DNA of 64,000 nucleotides from Agaribacillus aureus (GTDB taxonomy: Bacteria > Bacteroidota > Bacteroidia > Cytophagales > Cyclobacteriaceae): positions 302,883 to 366,882 of the forward strand of contig JAUJEB010000002.1 of the NCBI GenBank assembly GCA_030442055.1. The letters are read 5' to 3'. Of this stretch, positions 16,684 to 26,602 are shown piece by piece. Every line of letters starts with the position of its first letter. The first letter of the stretch is position 1. Below the pieces are notes generated by a model, which saw only the letters and a list, made by a program, of their open reading frames with translations, did no database searches and had not been told where the DNA came from. The translations under genes were made by a program, and so were the position numbers.

Positions 16684-19600
16684 ATGCGTTCAAAATTAGC
16701 GGTTTTGCTGGTCTTAGGTTATTTTGGGTGCCTGCCTTCGTATGCCTCTGTCCCCTTGCCATCAGATACACTTTTGGCCTATCAGCATTTTGTGAAGGCC
16801 CGGGAATTCCAGAAATCTTCAGCATATGATAGTGCCCTTATATTTTATCAAAAAGCTGCCATAGCCTATAAAAACAAAGATATCTGGCCCAGGCATATCA
16901 ATACTATACTCGCTATTAATAAAATAAAACTCCAACGTTTGGCCTACGATGAGGCCCAATCGAACCTCCTTAAAATTTTGCCTGAGGCCCAGGCAAAGCT
17001 TGGAAAAGAGCATCCCGAGATAGGCAATATATATACACTGTTAGGCAAGGTGTATAGAGGTCTAGGTAACTACGATCAGGCTTTAGTCAATTATGAAGCT
17101 GGGCTAAGCATAAGAGAGAAAAACAAGGGTCCGCAGGAAGCACTCGCAGAAAGTTATCATCAACTCGGTATGGTGTGGCGGATAAAAGGGAAACGCGAAA
17201 AGGCGTTGGCCCACCACCAAAAGTCACTTGAGATCAGCAAAGCGACATTTGGAGAGAGCCATCCTTATGTGGCAAAAAGTTATTGCGAAATAGCGGTAGT
17301 ATATAAAAACAGTGGTGAGTACGATTCTGCCATGGATTTTTACCAACGGTCAGTGGACATTTTCTTACAATCCGTCGATTCCGATGATCCCTCCCTGGCA
17401 CCTTGCTATAATGGCATGGGCATCATCTATGCTCAAACAGGCCGGTATACCGAGGCACTGGACTATTTCAATAAGTTATTGGTCATTGATAAAAAAAGCC
17501 TTGGAGATAGCCATCCCGATCTGGCCAGAACCTACACCAATCTCGGTATACTTAACGAGCTTATCGGAGATTATAATCAGGCTTTGGATTTACATCATAA
17601 GGCCTTGAACATCAAGCTAAAATCTCTTGGCGAAGATCACCCATCCCTGAAATATGATTATAAGGGCTTAGCGTCAATTTATAAAATAAGAAAAGACCCG
17701 GATCAGGCATTGTTATTCCTGCAAAAAGCGTTACAACTGGAACTCAAGTCGTTAGGTGACAGCCATCCTGAATTAGGGGCCACTTATAACCTTCTCGGGG
17801 GTATTTTTCTCGACCTGGGAAAACCCGGCGAGGCTTTAAAATACTACAGGGAATCGGAGAAAGTTTTGTTGCGCACCAATAAAAACAGCCCTACCCTGGG
17901 GCCTACCTATCACGACCTGGCGCTCATTTGCCAAAAAAATCAGGAATATCAAAAAGCCATGAACTATGCGGAAAAGGCCCTGCATATCAACACCTCCTTC
18001 GTAGATCCGGATCATATTTATCTGGCGGAAAACCACATGCTCATAGGCAATATCCACAAGGATGCCAATGACCTGGAAAAAGCCATGGCACACTACGAGC
18101 TTGCCCGGGATATCAATAGAGAGGCCGGACGGGATCTTCATCCTTTGACAGCACGGGCCTATCAATACATGGCCTCGGTGTACAACAGCCAGGGGGATTA
18201 TGAAAAAGCTTTAATAACCATTCAGAAATCACTGATCTCTATTAGCAAAGATTTTGATAACCTTGACATTAAATCCAACCCACTCCCTGAAAATGCTATC
18301 AACGCATCGCATATGATAGACATTCTTGGGCAAAAAGGGAATATCCTTTACAGGCTTTACCAAAACTCTTTGAATGCGGAAGATCTGAGTTTGTCATTTG
18401 ATGTCCTGCAACAAGCCGTCAGTCTTATCGACGAAGTACGCACCAGTTACAAATCCGAAAGCTCCGTAGAGATCTTTAGAAACGAGATAAACCCAATTTT
18501 GGAAACGGCGGTAGAAGTTGCTTATGAACGCTATCATAAAACCGGCGAAGCCAATTACATGGAAAAGGCCTTTGAATTTGCCGAGAAGAGTAAAGCCGGC
18601 CTTTTAATGGCCGCTGTGCAGGAATCCAAAGCGCAAAAATTTGCCGGTGTTCCAGATACACTTTTACAGGCGGAAAGAAGTTTGAAACAAGACCTTAATT
18701 TTTACGACCGGCAATTGTTTGAAGAAACACAAAAAAATCAAGATGGCGACAGCATCAAAATTGCTTTTTATCAAAACCAGAAGTTTGCTTTAAAGCGCAG
18801 ATATGATACGCTGGTTTCGAAGCTCGAAACAGCATATTCAGATTATTACCGCCTCAAATACAATACGGAGGTCGTAAGTATTGAAAAGGTCAAGTCAGAC
18901 CTGCTATCCGCTAGTGACTTGTTGGTTGAGTATTTTATCAGCGATTCCAGTATTTTCGTATTTGCCATTGGCAAGCAGCAAACAAAATTCGTCAGACTCA
19001 AAAAGAGCGCCACCTTTGAGCATGATATTGAGGCATTGCGCGATATCCTTACGGAAAAAAAAGATGAACCGGATCGCTTTGCTACCTTGGCTCACGGTCT
19101 TTACCTATCCCTACTGGCTCCGGCAGTCCCGGAAATCAAAGATTTCAAGCTTATCATTTCACCCGATAGGGCATTAAGTTATCTCCCGTTCGAGTTGTTG
19201 GTGAAAAATGAGGTTGGGGCTGGCTCGAATTTTTTTGCGCTACCCTATCTGATCAATGACCATCCGGTAAGCTACACCTATTCTGCTTCGATGTGGCAGG
19301 AAGTGTTAAGTAAACGAAGCAATCCTCATGCAAATGAATACCTGGCCCTTGCACCTGATTTCAACAAACGGGAGAATTTCGCCGGAAGTGAAATAGCGAT
19401 GCAGGCTTTGGCTGAGCCGGTCCGCGGTGCGCTGGTTGAATTAGAGGGTACCAGCAGGGAGATTTCCGTCATAGACGGCTTGTTTAAAGGAAGTTTTTAC
19501 GAAGGCAGCCGCGCCACTGAGCAGCAATTCAAGAAACTGGCAGAAAATTACGGCATTCTTCACCTGGCCACGCACGCTATTGTCGACGACCAGCACCCCA

Positions 19601-20109
19601 TGAATTCAAGACTTTTATTTACTATAAATCAGGATTCTATCGAAGACGGAGACTTATATGCATGGGAACTGTATAACATGAGACTTAATGCTGAAATGGC
19701 TGTATTGTCGGCCTGTAATACGGGCTCGGGCAAGTTGCAACAAGGGGAAGGTGTAAAAAGCCTCGGGTGGGCGTTCACGTATGCCGGTTGCCGTAGCATA
19801 GTGATGAGTCTTTGGCCAGCTCAGGACCGCTCGACAGCCGATCTGATGACCTATTTTTATCAGGGACTTTCCAAGGGATATTCCAAAGACAGGGCTTTAC
19901 AGGAGGCCAAATTAAATTATTTAAAAAATGCCGATGAAATCTTTTCCCATCCATTCTACTGGGCCGGTTTTGTAGTGCAGGGCAATTCGGGACCTGTTAC
20001 CTCGCATACCAATAAATATTATCTTTGGCTGGTGCTCGGGGTACTTTTAGCTGACTTGATCATCGTGCTTTTTCGTCTTAAACAAAAAAATCACCAACGG
20101 GTTTCTTAG
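16684..20109 (+). CDS. Exported TPR-CHAT protein with C-terminal membrane anchor
   Basis: This 1141-residue protein has a Sec signal peptide (about 1-21), then about a dozen tetratricopeptide repeats of the long kinesin-light-chain/TPR_12 type (residues about 30-530, recurring pattern LGDSHPDLARTYTNLGILNELIGDYNQALDLHHKAL). A helical linker follows. At about 810-1100 is a CHAT (caspase HetF associated with TPRs) protease domain with the catalytic pair in HLATHAI (His964) and LSACNTGSG (Cys1011). A single membrane helix lies near 1110-1130, followed by a basic tail. The signal peptide and C-terminal helix place the CHAT domain outside the cytoplasm, anchored in the membrane. In known TPR-CHAT systems the TPR part senses a trigger and CHAT cleaves a partner; no partner is evident here. 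The gene stands alone. Confidence 0.9.
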   Translation: MRSKLAVLLVLGYFGCLPSYASVPLPSDTLLAYQHFVKAREFQKSSAYDSALIFYQKAAIAYKNKDIWPRHINTILAINKIKLQRLAYDEAQSNLLKILPEAQAKLGKEHPEIGNIYTLLGKVYRGLGNYDQALVNYEAGLSIREKNKGPQEALAESYHQLGMVWRIKGKREKALAHHQKSLEISKATFGESHPYVAKSYCEIAVVYKNSGEYDSAMDFYQRSVDIFLQSVDSDDPSLAPCYNGMGIIYAQTGRYTEALDYFNKLLVIDKKSLGDSHPDLARTYTNLGILNELIGDYNQALDLHHKALNIKLKSLGEDHPSLKYDYKGLASIYKIRKDPDQALLFLQKALQLELKSLGDSHPELGATYNLLGGIFLDLGKPGEALKYYRESEKVLLRTNKNSPTLGPTYHDLALICQKNQEYQKAMNYAEKALHINTSFVDPDHIYLAENHMLIGNIHKDANDLEKAMAHYELARDINREAGRDLHPLTARAYQYMASVYNSQGDYEKALITIQKSLISISKDFDNLDIKSNPLPENAINASHMIDILGQKGNILYRLYQNSLNAEDLSLSFDVLQQAVSLIDEVRTSYKSESSVEIFRNEINPILETAVEVAYERYHKTGEANYMEKAFEFAEKSKAGLLMAAVQESKAQKFAGVPDTLLQAERSLKQDLNFYDRQLFEETQKNQDGDSIKIAFYQNQKFALKRRYDTLVSKLETAYSDYYRLKYNTEVVSIEKVKSDLLSASDLLVEYFISDSSIFVFAIGKQQTKFVRLKKSATFEHDIEALRDILTEKKDEPDRFATLAHGLYLSLLAPAVPEIKDFKLIISPDRALSYLPFELLVKNEVGAGSNFFALPYLINDHPVSYTYSASMWQEVLSKRSNPHANEYLALAPDFNKRENFAGSEIAMQALAEPVRGALVELEGTSREISVIDGLFKGSFYEGSRATEQQFKKLAENYGILHLATHAIVDDQHPMNSRLLFTINQDSIEDGDLYAWELYNMRLNAEMAVLSACNTGSGKLQQGEGVKSLGWAFTYAGCRSIVMSLWPAQDRSTADLMTYFYQGLSKGYSKDRALQEAKLNYLKNADEIFSHPFYWAGFVVQGNSGPVTSHTNKYYLWLVLGVLLADLIIVLFRLKQKNHQRVS

Positions 20110-20193
20110 GTACACCTTTTTCTCTTATATTGTTATCTTCGGTGGTATAGCTTTTAGAAGCCGACCCATACCTTTTATGTAAAAAATTAACTT

Positions 20194-21678
20194 ATGCGTC
20201 TTCCCAATACAATCAATAATTTGCTTTTTGTTTTAGCCATTGGATGCTTTTGTTCATGTCAATCCGGGAAGGAACAAATCGCCAGGACCCCGCCAAACCT
20301 TATTTTGATCATTGCCGATGATATGAATTGGGATGATAGCGGTGCTTATGGCCACCCGCACATCAAGACGCCAAACATTGATCAGCTGTCTCATGACGGT
20401 ATGCGTTTCACACAGGCCTTTCTGACCACCAGCTCGTGCAGTCCCAGCCGTACCAGTATTATTACTGGAAAATACCCCCATAACACCGATGCCGAGCAGC
20501 TTCACTGGCCCTTGCCGGAAGGTCAGCTGACTTTTGTAGAGCAACTCAAGGACGCCGGTTATTGGACCGGACTCGCCGGGAAATATCATCTGGGCGATGC
20601 GGTAAGGGATGATTTTGATGCCATCATGGAATTCGGAACTGCCGGATTCCAGGTCGGTCCGGATGGCAAGCCACAAAAAACAGTTGGTGATGGCAGCGGC
20701 TGTGAATCCTGGATTCCTCTACTTAAAAGCAGGCCTGATAACCAGCCTTTCTTCCTTTGGCTCGCGGCTATTGATCCTCACCGGCCCTATAAGGAAAACA
20801 TCTTACCGGCAACACATGGGCCCGATGATGTTATTGTACCACCTTATTTTCCGGATAATCAGGAAGTACGGAAAGATCTGGCACTTTATTACGATGAAAT
20901 ATCCAGAATGGATGGTTATGTAGGCAAGGTAACGGCGGCACTGGAGGAGCAGGGTATTGCCGAAAATACCTTTGTTTTGTTTATCTCCGACAACGGGCGG
21001 CCTTTTCCCAGAGATAAAACGACCTTGTATGAAGGGGGGATCAAAACACCCTGGATTATCAAGTGGCCCGCAAAAGTAGCCGCTGGTAGTAAAAACGATA
21101 ACCTTATCAGCTCGGTGGACATTGCCCCTACTTTTATGAAACTGGCGGGTCTTGCCCCACTATCCGGTTTTGAGGGAATGGATTTTACACCGCTTTTGGA
21201 ACCGGCTGGCAAACCGATCCGGGACCATATTTACGCCGAAGATCACTGGCACGATTTTGAAGACTACACGCGGGCCATCCGTACCACACAATTCAAATAC
21301 ATCAAAAACTTTTTCCCGGAACTTCCAAATACGCCCCCTGCCGATGCGCTCCGGGGTCTTACATTTAAAAGTATGCTGGCATTAAAAAAAGAGAACCGGT
21401 TGGATGAGGCCCAATTGCGATGTTTTGAAGTACCGAGGCCGACCGAGGAGCTCTATGATATTCTTAAAGACCCCAATGAACTCAACAACCTGGCCCTTAA
21501 TCCTGATTATTCGGAAGTGTTGACAGATATGCGCGGTAAGTTGGACAAAATGCGTGAAATCACCAACGACAAACTTCCGGAAGTGCGAACGCCTGACGAA
21601 TTTGACAGGGAAACCGGGACACCTACAGCAGCCCGCATCAGGCCGAGGCCTTCAAAAGCGGAGATGATGAAAAAGTAG
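20194..21678 (+). CDS. Sulfatase, lipoprotein (S1 family)
   Basis: The 494-residue exported sulfatase has a lipoprotein signal ending at Cys22 (CFCSC). The catalytic core is intact: metal-binding ADD (41-43), the formylglycine motif C82-S-P-S-R86 followed by TSIITGKYPHN, then GKYHLGD, IDPHRPY and FISDNGRPFPRDKTTLYEGGIKTPWIIKWP. Cys82 needs oxidation to formylglycine by a maturase that is not encoded in this window. It resembles heparan N-sulfatase or iduronate-2-sulfatase-like S1 enzymes more than short arylsulfatases; the subfamily is not certain. It lies 84 bp after the TPR-CHAT gene and converges on a permease gene. Confidence 0.92.
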   Translation: MRLPNTINNLLFVLAIGCFCSCQSGKEQIARTPPNLILIIADDMNWDDSGAYGHPHIKTPNIDQLSHDGMRFTQAFLTTSSCSPSRTSIITGKYPHNTDAEQLHWPLPEGQLTFVEQLKDAGYWTGLAGKYHLGDAVRDDFDAIMEFGTAGFQVGPDGKPQKTVGDGSGCESWIPLLKSRPDNQPFFLWLAAIDPHRPYKENILPATHGPDDVIVPPYFPDNQEVRKDLALYYDEISRMDGYVGKVTAALEEQGIAENTFVLFISDNGRPFPRDKTTLYEGGIKTPWIIKWPAKVAAGSKNDNLISSVDIAPTFMKLAGLAPLSGFEGMDFTPLLEPAGKPIRDHIYAEDHWHDFEDYTRAIRTTQFKYIKNFFPELPNTPPADALRGLTFKSMLALKKENRLDEAQLRCFEVPRPTEELYDILKDPNELNNLALNPDYSEVLTDMRGKLDKMREITNDKLPEVRTPDEFDRETGTPTAARIRPRPSKAEMMKK

Positions 21679-21703
21679 GCAATAACACCTGATAACTCAA
21701 AAA

Positions 21704-24124
21704 CTACTCATTTTTCAACGCATCGACCGGGTTGGCAAGGGCGGCTTTGATGGTTTGGAAACTAATGGTAAGCAATGCGATTATCACAACTATGCCTCCC
21801 GCGAGCCCTAATATCCACCAGCTAAAAGCTGTCCTATAGGCAAAATCCTGAATCCATTTTTGCATTAAATACCAGGCCAGCGGCATGCCTATGACAAAGG
21901 AGATTAACATCCATTTGGAAATATCTTTGCTCAACAGCAATATGATGTGACCAGTCGACGCCCCTACAATTTTCCGGATTCCAATTTCTTTGGTTCTTTT
22001 GAAAGTAAAGTAAGAAATCAACCCCATTAAGCCCAGGCTGGCTATAAACACTGAGATAAGCGAAAACACGGTGTATACCTGGGCTGTAATGCGCTCACGA
22101 TCAAACAAACGTTTAAAATCCAGGTCTAAAAAAGTATAATCAAACGGATCATGATTGGAAAGACGCTGCCAGCTTTCCTCAATTTGCTGCAGCGTGCGTT
22201 GCATGTTGTCACTATTGATCTTAATCAGGATATAGTCAAACCGGTGATTTTGAAGGTCAGCTAACGGAAAAATTACCAAAGGTTTTACCTCGTGATGAAA
22301 TGAATTGAAATGAAAATCCCTGACCACACCGATGACGGTATGGGGTTCATCTCCCATGGTTCCTTTGTCGATGATCATACGAAGAGGATCTTCCAACTGC
22401 AGTTGGCTTACCGCCGCCTCATTCAGCAGGGCCACCTTCCTGTCAGGATGTGCCGGGTCAAAGCTTGTTCCCTGAACGACCTGCAGGTCGAGCGTCCCCA
22501 ATATGTCGACGTCAGCCACCAGCGGGTAAATAGTAGGGATGTCGTCGATCGGACTTCCCTGAAAATGTTGACCGTGACCATTAAAGTGCCTTCCCGGAAT
22601 GGTGTTGGTGTAGGAAACACTCATCACATCTGCTCTTTTTAACAATGCCTGTTTAAAAACTTCCTGATTTTTATCAAGCAAACCAGGTCGTCTTATAACC
22701 AGGACCTGCTCGGTGTCAAATCCCAGGTTCAGGTTTCGCATGAAATTAAGCTGCTTATAAACCAGGATGGTACTGATGATCATAACAATGCAAATGGCGA
22801 ACTGAAATACCACCAGGATATTTCGAAAAACCACCTTTCCTCTCCCGCCATTCTTACGCCTGATAATGCTGATAGGCTTAAAGGAAGAAATCACCAGGGC
22901 AGGATAAAAGCCACCCAGTAAACCAATAAGGATGGCAAAGGCTATAAGTCCGGCAAGAGTGGTGAGATTGGTAAAATCAAAGCTTAGATCTTGCCCTGCA
23001 ATTTGATTAAAATAGGGCATCATCAAATCGAGTAACAAAATACCGAGCACCAACCCCGCTAAAGTAATCAGGATCGATTCTGTAATAAACTGTTTTACTA
23101 CGGACCATTGTCCACTGCCAACTGTCTTTCGAATGCCGATTTCTTTGGCTCTGTTAGAGGAGACTGCCGTGGACAGGTTTACATAATTGATCGCTGCCAG
23201 CAGTAAAATTACCAGGCCAATGATGCCCAATGCATAAGTTTGTAGCTTTTTCCCTTCGCGATTTTCAAAGACCAAGGTACTCAAATGAACCTGATCAATG
23301 GGTTCCAGAAACAGGCTATAGTAATCGCCTCCCTGATACATTTCATCATAAGTTTTTTCATACGTTTTTACCAGATATGGCTCATAGCGGTCCTTCAGAA
23401 ATTCATCAAACCTGTTGGCAACCCTCATAGGATCCACCTGCTCGTGCATTAAAACATAAGTGACAAAAGTGTGATTACCCCAGCTGTCATCAAAATTGAA
23501 ATTAATGGCTTGAAAAGATGATAGCGAAAGTAAGATCTCAAAATCAAAGTGGCTATTGTCCGGATAGTCTTCAACGATACCCGTAACTTTACATTCACCA
23601 AAAAAATGATCAAAATTTAGCGTTTTACCCAAGGCACGCTGATCCCCAAAATACTTTTTAGCGGCCGACTGCGTAATAACGATAGCATTTGGTTGGGTAA
23701 GGGCCGTGGCCGGGTTTCCTTCAATAAAAGGGATGGTGAAAATATTAAAAATAGACGAGTCGGCACCCAGTAGTCCTGTCTCAACAACCTTTTTATCGTT
23801 ACTGGTCACCATTACCTCATCAAACCAAAGGCATAAACGGGTGAAGGCTTCAACTTCAGGATAATAGTCCAGTAGTGCGGGACCCACTGGCGGCGTAGTC
23901 CAGCCTACCTCCCATTCATCCTCAGCGCTCTTGCCTTTGACACCTACCAAAAAGATATTATCTTTTTTTTTATGAAAACCATCGTAATGAGTTTCATGCC
24001 AACTGTAAAGGCCCAGCAATAAAGCGCAGGCAATACCAATGGCAAATCCTGCGATATTAATCAAGGTGAAGAACCTGTTTCCAGTGAGATGCCGCCAGGC
24101 GATAATTAGATAATGCTGAATCAT
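21704..24124 (-). CDS. FtsX/MacB-type ABC transporter permease (second copy)
   Basis: This is an inner-membrane permease of about 806 residues with the double MacB_PCD/FtsX layout. It opens with MIQHYLIIAWRHLTGNRFFTLINIAGFAIGIACALLL, has central helices around the signature ISSFKPISIIRR, and repeats the FtsX block near the C-terminus (FTFKRTKEIGIRKIVGAS). It ends NPVDALKNE. The start at 24124 matches the family N-terminus; an in-frame ATG at 24175 would add 17 atypical residues. Unlike the 1485-4217 copy it lacks the prefix domain and has no PadR neighbour. No ATPase gene is near. The substrate is unknown. Confidence 0.87.
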   Translation of the reverse strand: MIQHYLIIAWRHLTGNRFFTLINIAGFAIGIACALLLGLYSWHETHYDGFHKKKDNIFLVGVKGKSAEDEWEVGWTTPPVGPALLDYYPEVEAFTRLCLWFDEVMVTSNDKKVVETGLLGADSSIFNIFTIPFIEGNPATALTQPNAIVITQSAAKKYFGDQRALGKTLNFDHFFGECKVTGIVEDYPDNSHFDFEILLSLSSFQAINFNFDDSWGNHTFVTYVLMHEQVDPMRVANRFDEFLKDRYEPYLVKTYEKTYDEMYQGGDYYSLFLEPIDQVHLSTLVFENREGKKLQTYALGIIGLVILLLAAINYVNLSTAVSSNRAKEIGIRKTVGSGQWSVVKQFITESILITLAGLVLGILLLDLMMPYFNQIAGQDLSFDFTNLTTLAGLIAFAILIGLLGGFYPALVISSFKPISIIRRKNGGRGKVVFRNILVVFQFAICIVMIISTILVYKQLNFMRNLNLGFDTEQVLVIRRPGLLDKNQEVFKQALLKRADVMSVSYTNTIPGRHFNGHGQHFQGSPIDDIPTIYPLVADVDILGTLDLQVVQGTSFDPAHPDRKVALLNEAAVSQLQLEDPLRMIIDKGTMGDEPHTVIGVVRDFHFNSFHHEVKPLVIFPLADLQNHRFDYILIKINSDNMQRTLQQIEESWQRLSNHDPFDYTFLDLDFKRLFDRERITAQVYTVFSLISVFIASLGLMGLISYFTFKRTKEIGIRKIVGASTGHIILLLSKDISKWMLISFVIGMPLAWYLMQKWIQDFAYRTAFSWWILGLAGGIVVIIALLTISFQTIKAALANPVDALKNE

Positions 24125-24175
24125 TTGATTTCCGTAATCTTTGGTTTTGAACTTAGCTAAAGGCAAAATTGACAT

Positions 24176-24538
24176 CTTAAATTAAATATATCAATTCCCC
24201 AGCCCAGGCAAAACACGGACTGTGCCAAATCGTAAAAATGTGATTTTTGAAAGGCCTAAGGCATCATTTTTTTTAATAGACAAGATTGCCTTGTGCATGA
24301 GTGAACAAAAATGTCCATGAATGGGCAGTTTTAATTGGCTAGTATCCGAGCAGTCGCAGTGCCGTAAACATTTAATATCGGATATGCTGATAAGAGTACT
24401 ATGGGTAGTTTATATAAATAGTCAAACAATATTAATTATGGCTGTCAATGCAACCTTCGGATAATCAGTGCACTCTATCCTATTAAATACCCTATTGAAA
24501 AAATCTAAAAACCAGGCTTACCACTAAATTTAATCACC
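24176..24538. other. 363-bp divergent intergenic region
   Basis: This AT-rich spacer lies between the permease (minus) and the serine hydrolase (plus) and should hold both promoters. I see only a short palindrome ATATCGGATAT near the middle and no gene, strong dyad or recognisable promoter box. Confidence 0.5.
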
Positions 24539-26542
24539 ATGTATCCATCCAGTCTTTTCAGTCAAACATTCCATAAGATCTTATGTCCCGCACTTCTTAT
24601 CAACCTGTGTCTGTTGCTATTAGCAGGCCAAAGTGCCTTTGCTAACAACGGCGCCATTGCCTACGCTTATCCTGTCAAAGGCATCTCAATAGATGGTCGT
24701 TTAAGCGACTGGCCGCAGGATTTAGTTTTGTACCCTATTCAAAGAATAGAGTTAGGAGATCCTTTCAGCGACCAAAAAGACCTGGAGGCGTATTTCCGGG
24801 TGGGTTATAACCTGGCGCAAAAGGCCATCTACCTCGCAGTGGAAGTAATTGATCAGTCTGCGGTCTATGATACCACCTCGCAGGCTACCTGGAATTCCCA
24901 GGATGGGATTGAACTTTACCTGGATGCAGCCCATGTCAAATCCGGCTCAGCGGTTATTCAATACAGCCAGCATGGTGATAAGCGACTGGTATCAGGCCCG
25001 GGAGGTAGCTGGGACCCTATCGAAATGGTGATGTTGAAAACAGATTTTGGAAGGGTTTATGAGTGGCGTATAAACCTTGAGCAGGCTATTGAACCAGGTA
25101 AATCGCTGGGTATGGATGTGGTGGTGATGGATAAAGATGAAGACAAAACTTTTTCCTGGGTTGCCTGGGGGAAACACGTTCATAAAATGAATAATCCCGA
25201 TCGCTGCGGAGACCTGGTATTGCTGGATGCAGGTACGGCTTTGGCGGAACTAAGCGGTCAGGTAGATTTTTCAAACCTTACCACCAACATAACATCAGGT
25301 AAACTCCGGCTAAACGCCATTGATAACCCAAAAATGTGGCTACAGACAGCAATTGACTCGTTGGGTTATTATTCAGCAACGGTCCCGGTTGGCAGCTACC
25401 ATCTCGAAGTACCCGGCACATTGATCCGGAAAGATGATAAATACTATCGGGTAGCTCCAGGTGAACCCATAACATTTACTGTTAATGCCAACCAAGCCAA
25501 CACCCCTCCCCTTTTGACTCCCAGGGAAATACCAAGGCCTGATCTGTTGCCTGCAAAAGGATTATTACACAATTTCGATAAAGACCGGGAAACGGCCCTC
25601 AACCACTTTGTCGACACCTACCGGGAATATTACGGCATCCCAGGTGTCTCGCTAGCACTCATTAAAGACGGAAAGGTGATTTATCATCAAACCTATGGGG
25701 TAAAGAATGTAATGACCAATGAACCCGTTGATGAAAATACGCTTTTTGAGGCCGCCTCTGTCACCAAACCCGTATTTGCCTTTGTCGTTTTAAGACTCGC
25801 GGAAAAAGGCATCATTGATTTAGATAAGCCCTTGTTTGAATATTTGCCCTTTGACGCACTTGAAACCTATCCGGAATACAAAAAAATGACTGCCAGACAC
25901 GTGCTTACCCATCGCAGCGGACTTCCCAATTGGGGAGTGGAATTAAAAAATACACCCGGAACAAAATACGGTTATTCCGGAGAAGGATTTGAATACTTAA
26001 AAAGAGTTGTGGTCCACATAATGCAAGAAGATATTGAACACATCATAGACGAGGAATTGATCAATTTGCTGGGATTATACCATATGGAATTTAGCGATAA
26101 CGAGGAACTTAGAAAGGTAGTTTCCAGCGGCCACATCGATAACCGGCCCACGGCGTGGCCAATACCTGAACACGCCGGCATGGCTTATAGTCTGCATACG
26201 GAGTCAAAGGCTTTTTCCGCATTTGCCATTGCGTTATTGGAAAGAAAAGGTCTGCAATCGGATACTCATCTTAAGTTAATGGAGATTCATACTGAAATTC
26301 CGGCTGAATACTGGAAAGAGAAAAACAACAGGGAAGGCTTCGGTCTGGGGATTTTTATCAGGGAATCAGATTATGGCAATACATTTTCGCACGGAGGGAA
26401 CAACGGAGATTTTAAATGTCTGTTTGAAGTGTATCAGGACCTGAAGATGGGTTACGTCATTTTTACCAATTCCGATATGGGGGACGTATTGGCGGGCGAT
26501 ATGGCTAATCTTTTGGTAGAGGGTGCGATACCCCAGGAATAG
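24539..26542 (+). CDS. Serine hydrolase (class C beta-lactamase fold) with N-terminal CBM9-like domain
   Basis: The 667-residue exported protein joins two modules. After a signal peptide (1 to about 36) comes a CBM9/DOMON-like beta-sandwich (about 45-240; opens with SIDGRLSDWPQDL and contains WNSQDGIELYLDA). A short carboxypeptidase-regulatory-like linker follows. The serine hydrolase domain (about 340-660) has the class C/penicillin-binding motifs: S407-V-T-K410 with nucleophile and general base, YSGEGFEYL in place of the usual YxN, and HGG in FSHGGNNGDFK. Relatives are esterases, D-amino peptidases or transpeptidase-like enzymes rather than true beta-lactamases. The CBM9-like part suggests binding to a glycan. 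It converges on the cupin gene, with no partner genes. Confidence 0.88.
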   Translation: MYPSSLFSQTFHKILCPALLINLCLLLLAGQSAFANNGAIAYAYPVKGISIDGRLSDWPQDLVLYPIQRIELGDPFSDQKDLEAYFRVGYNLAQKAIYLAVEVIDQSAVYDTTSQATWNSQDGIELYLDAAHVKSGSAVIQYSQHGDKRLVSGPGGSWDPIEMVMLKTDFGRVYEWRINLEQAIEPGKSLGMDVVVMDKDEDKTFSWVAWGKHVHKMNNPDRCGDLVLLDAGTALAELSGQVDFSNLTTNITSGKLRLNAIDNPKMWLQTAIDSLGYYSATVPVGSYHLEVPGTLIRKDDKYYRVAPGEPITFTVNANQANTPPLLTPREIPRPDLLPAKGLLHNFDKDRETALNHFVDTYREYYGIPGVSLALIKDGKVIYHQTYGVKNVMTNEPVDENTLFEAASVTKPVFAFVVLRLAEKGIIDLDKPLFEYLPFDALETYPEYKKMTARHVLTHRSGLPNWGVELKNTPGTKYGYSGEGFEYLKRVVVHIMQEDIEHIIDEELINLLGLYHMEFSDNEELRKVVSSGHIDNRPTAWPIPEHAGMAYSLHTESKAFSAFAIALLERKGLQSDTHLKLMEIHTEIPAEYWKEKNNREGFGLGIFIRESDYGNTFSHGGNNGDFKCLFEVYQDLKMGYVIFTNSDMGDVLAGDMANLLVEGAIPQE

Positions 26543-26602
26543 TCGCAGCAGGTCTAATTTTGCGCGCTTTTGTCGTTCGAGTAATCTGGCGGGTTATACC
26601 GA

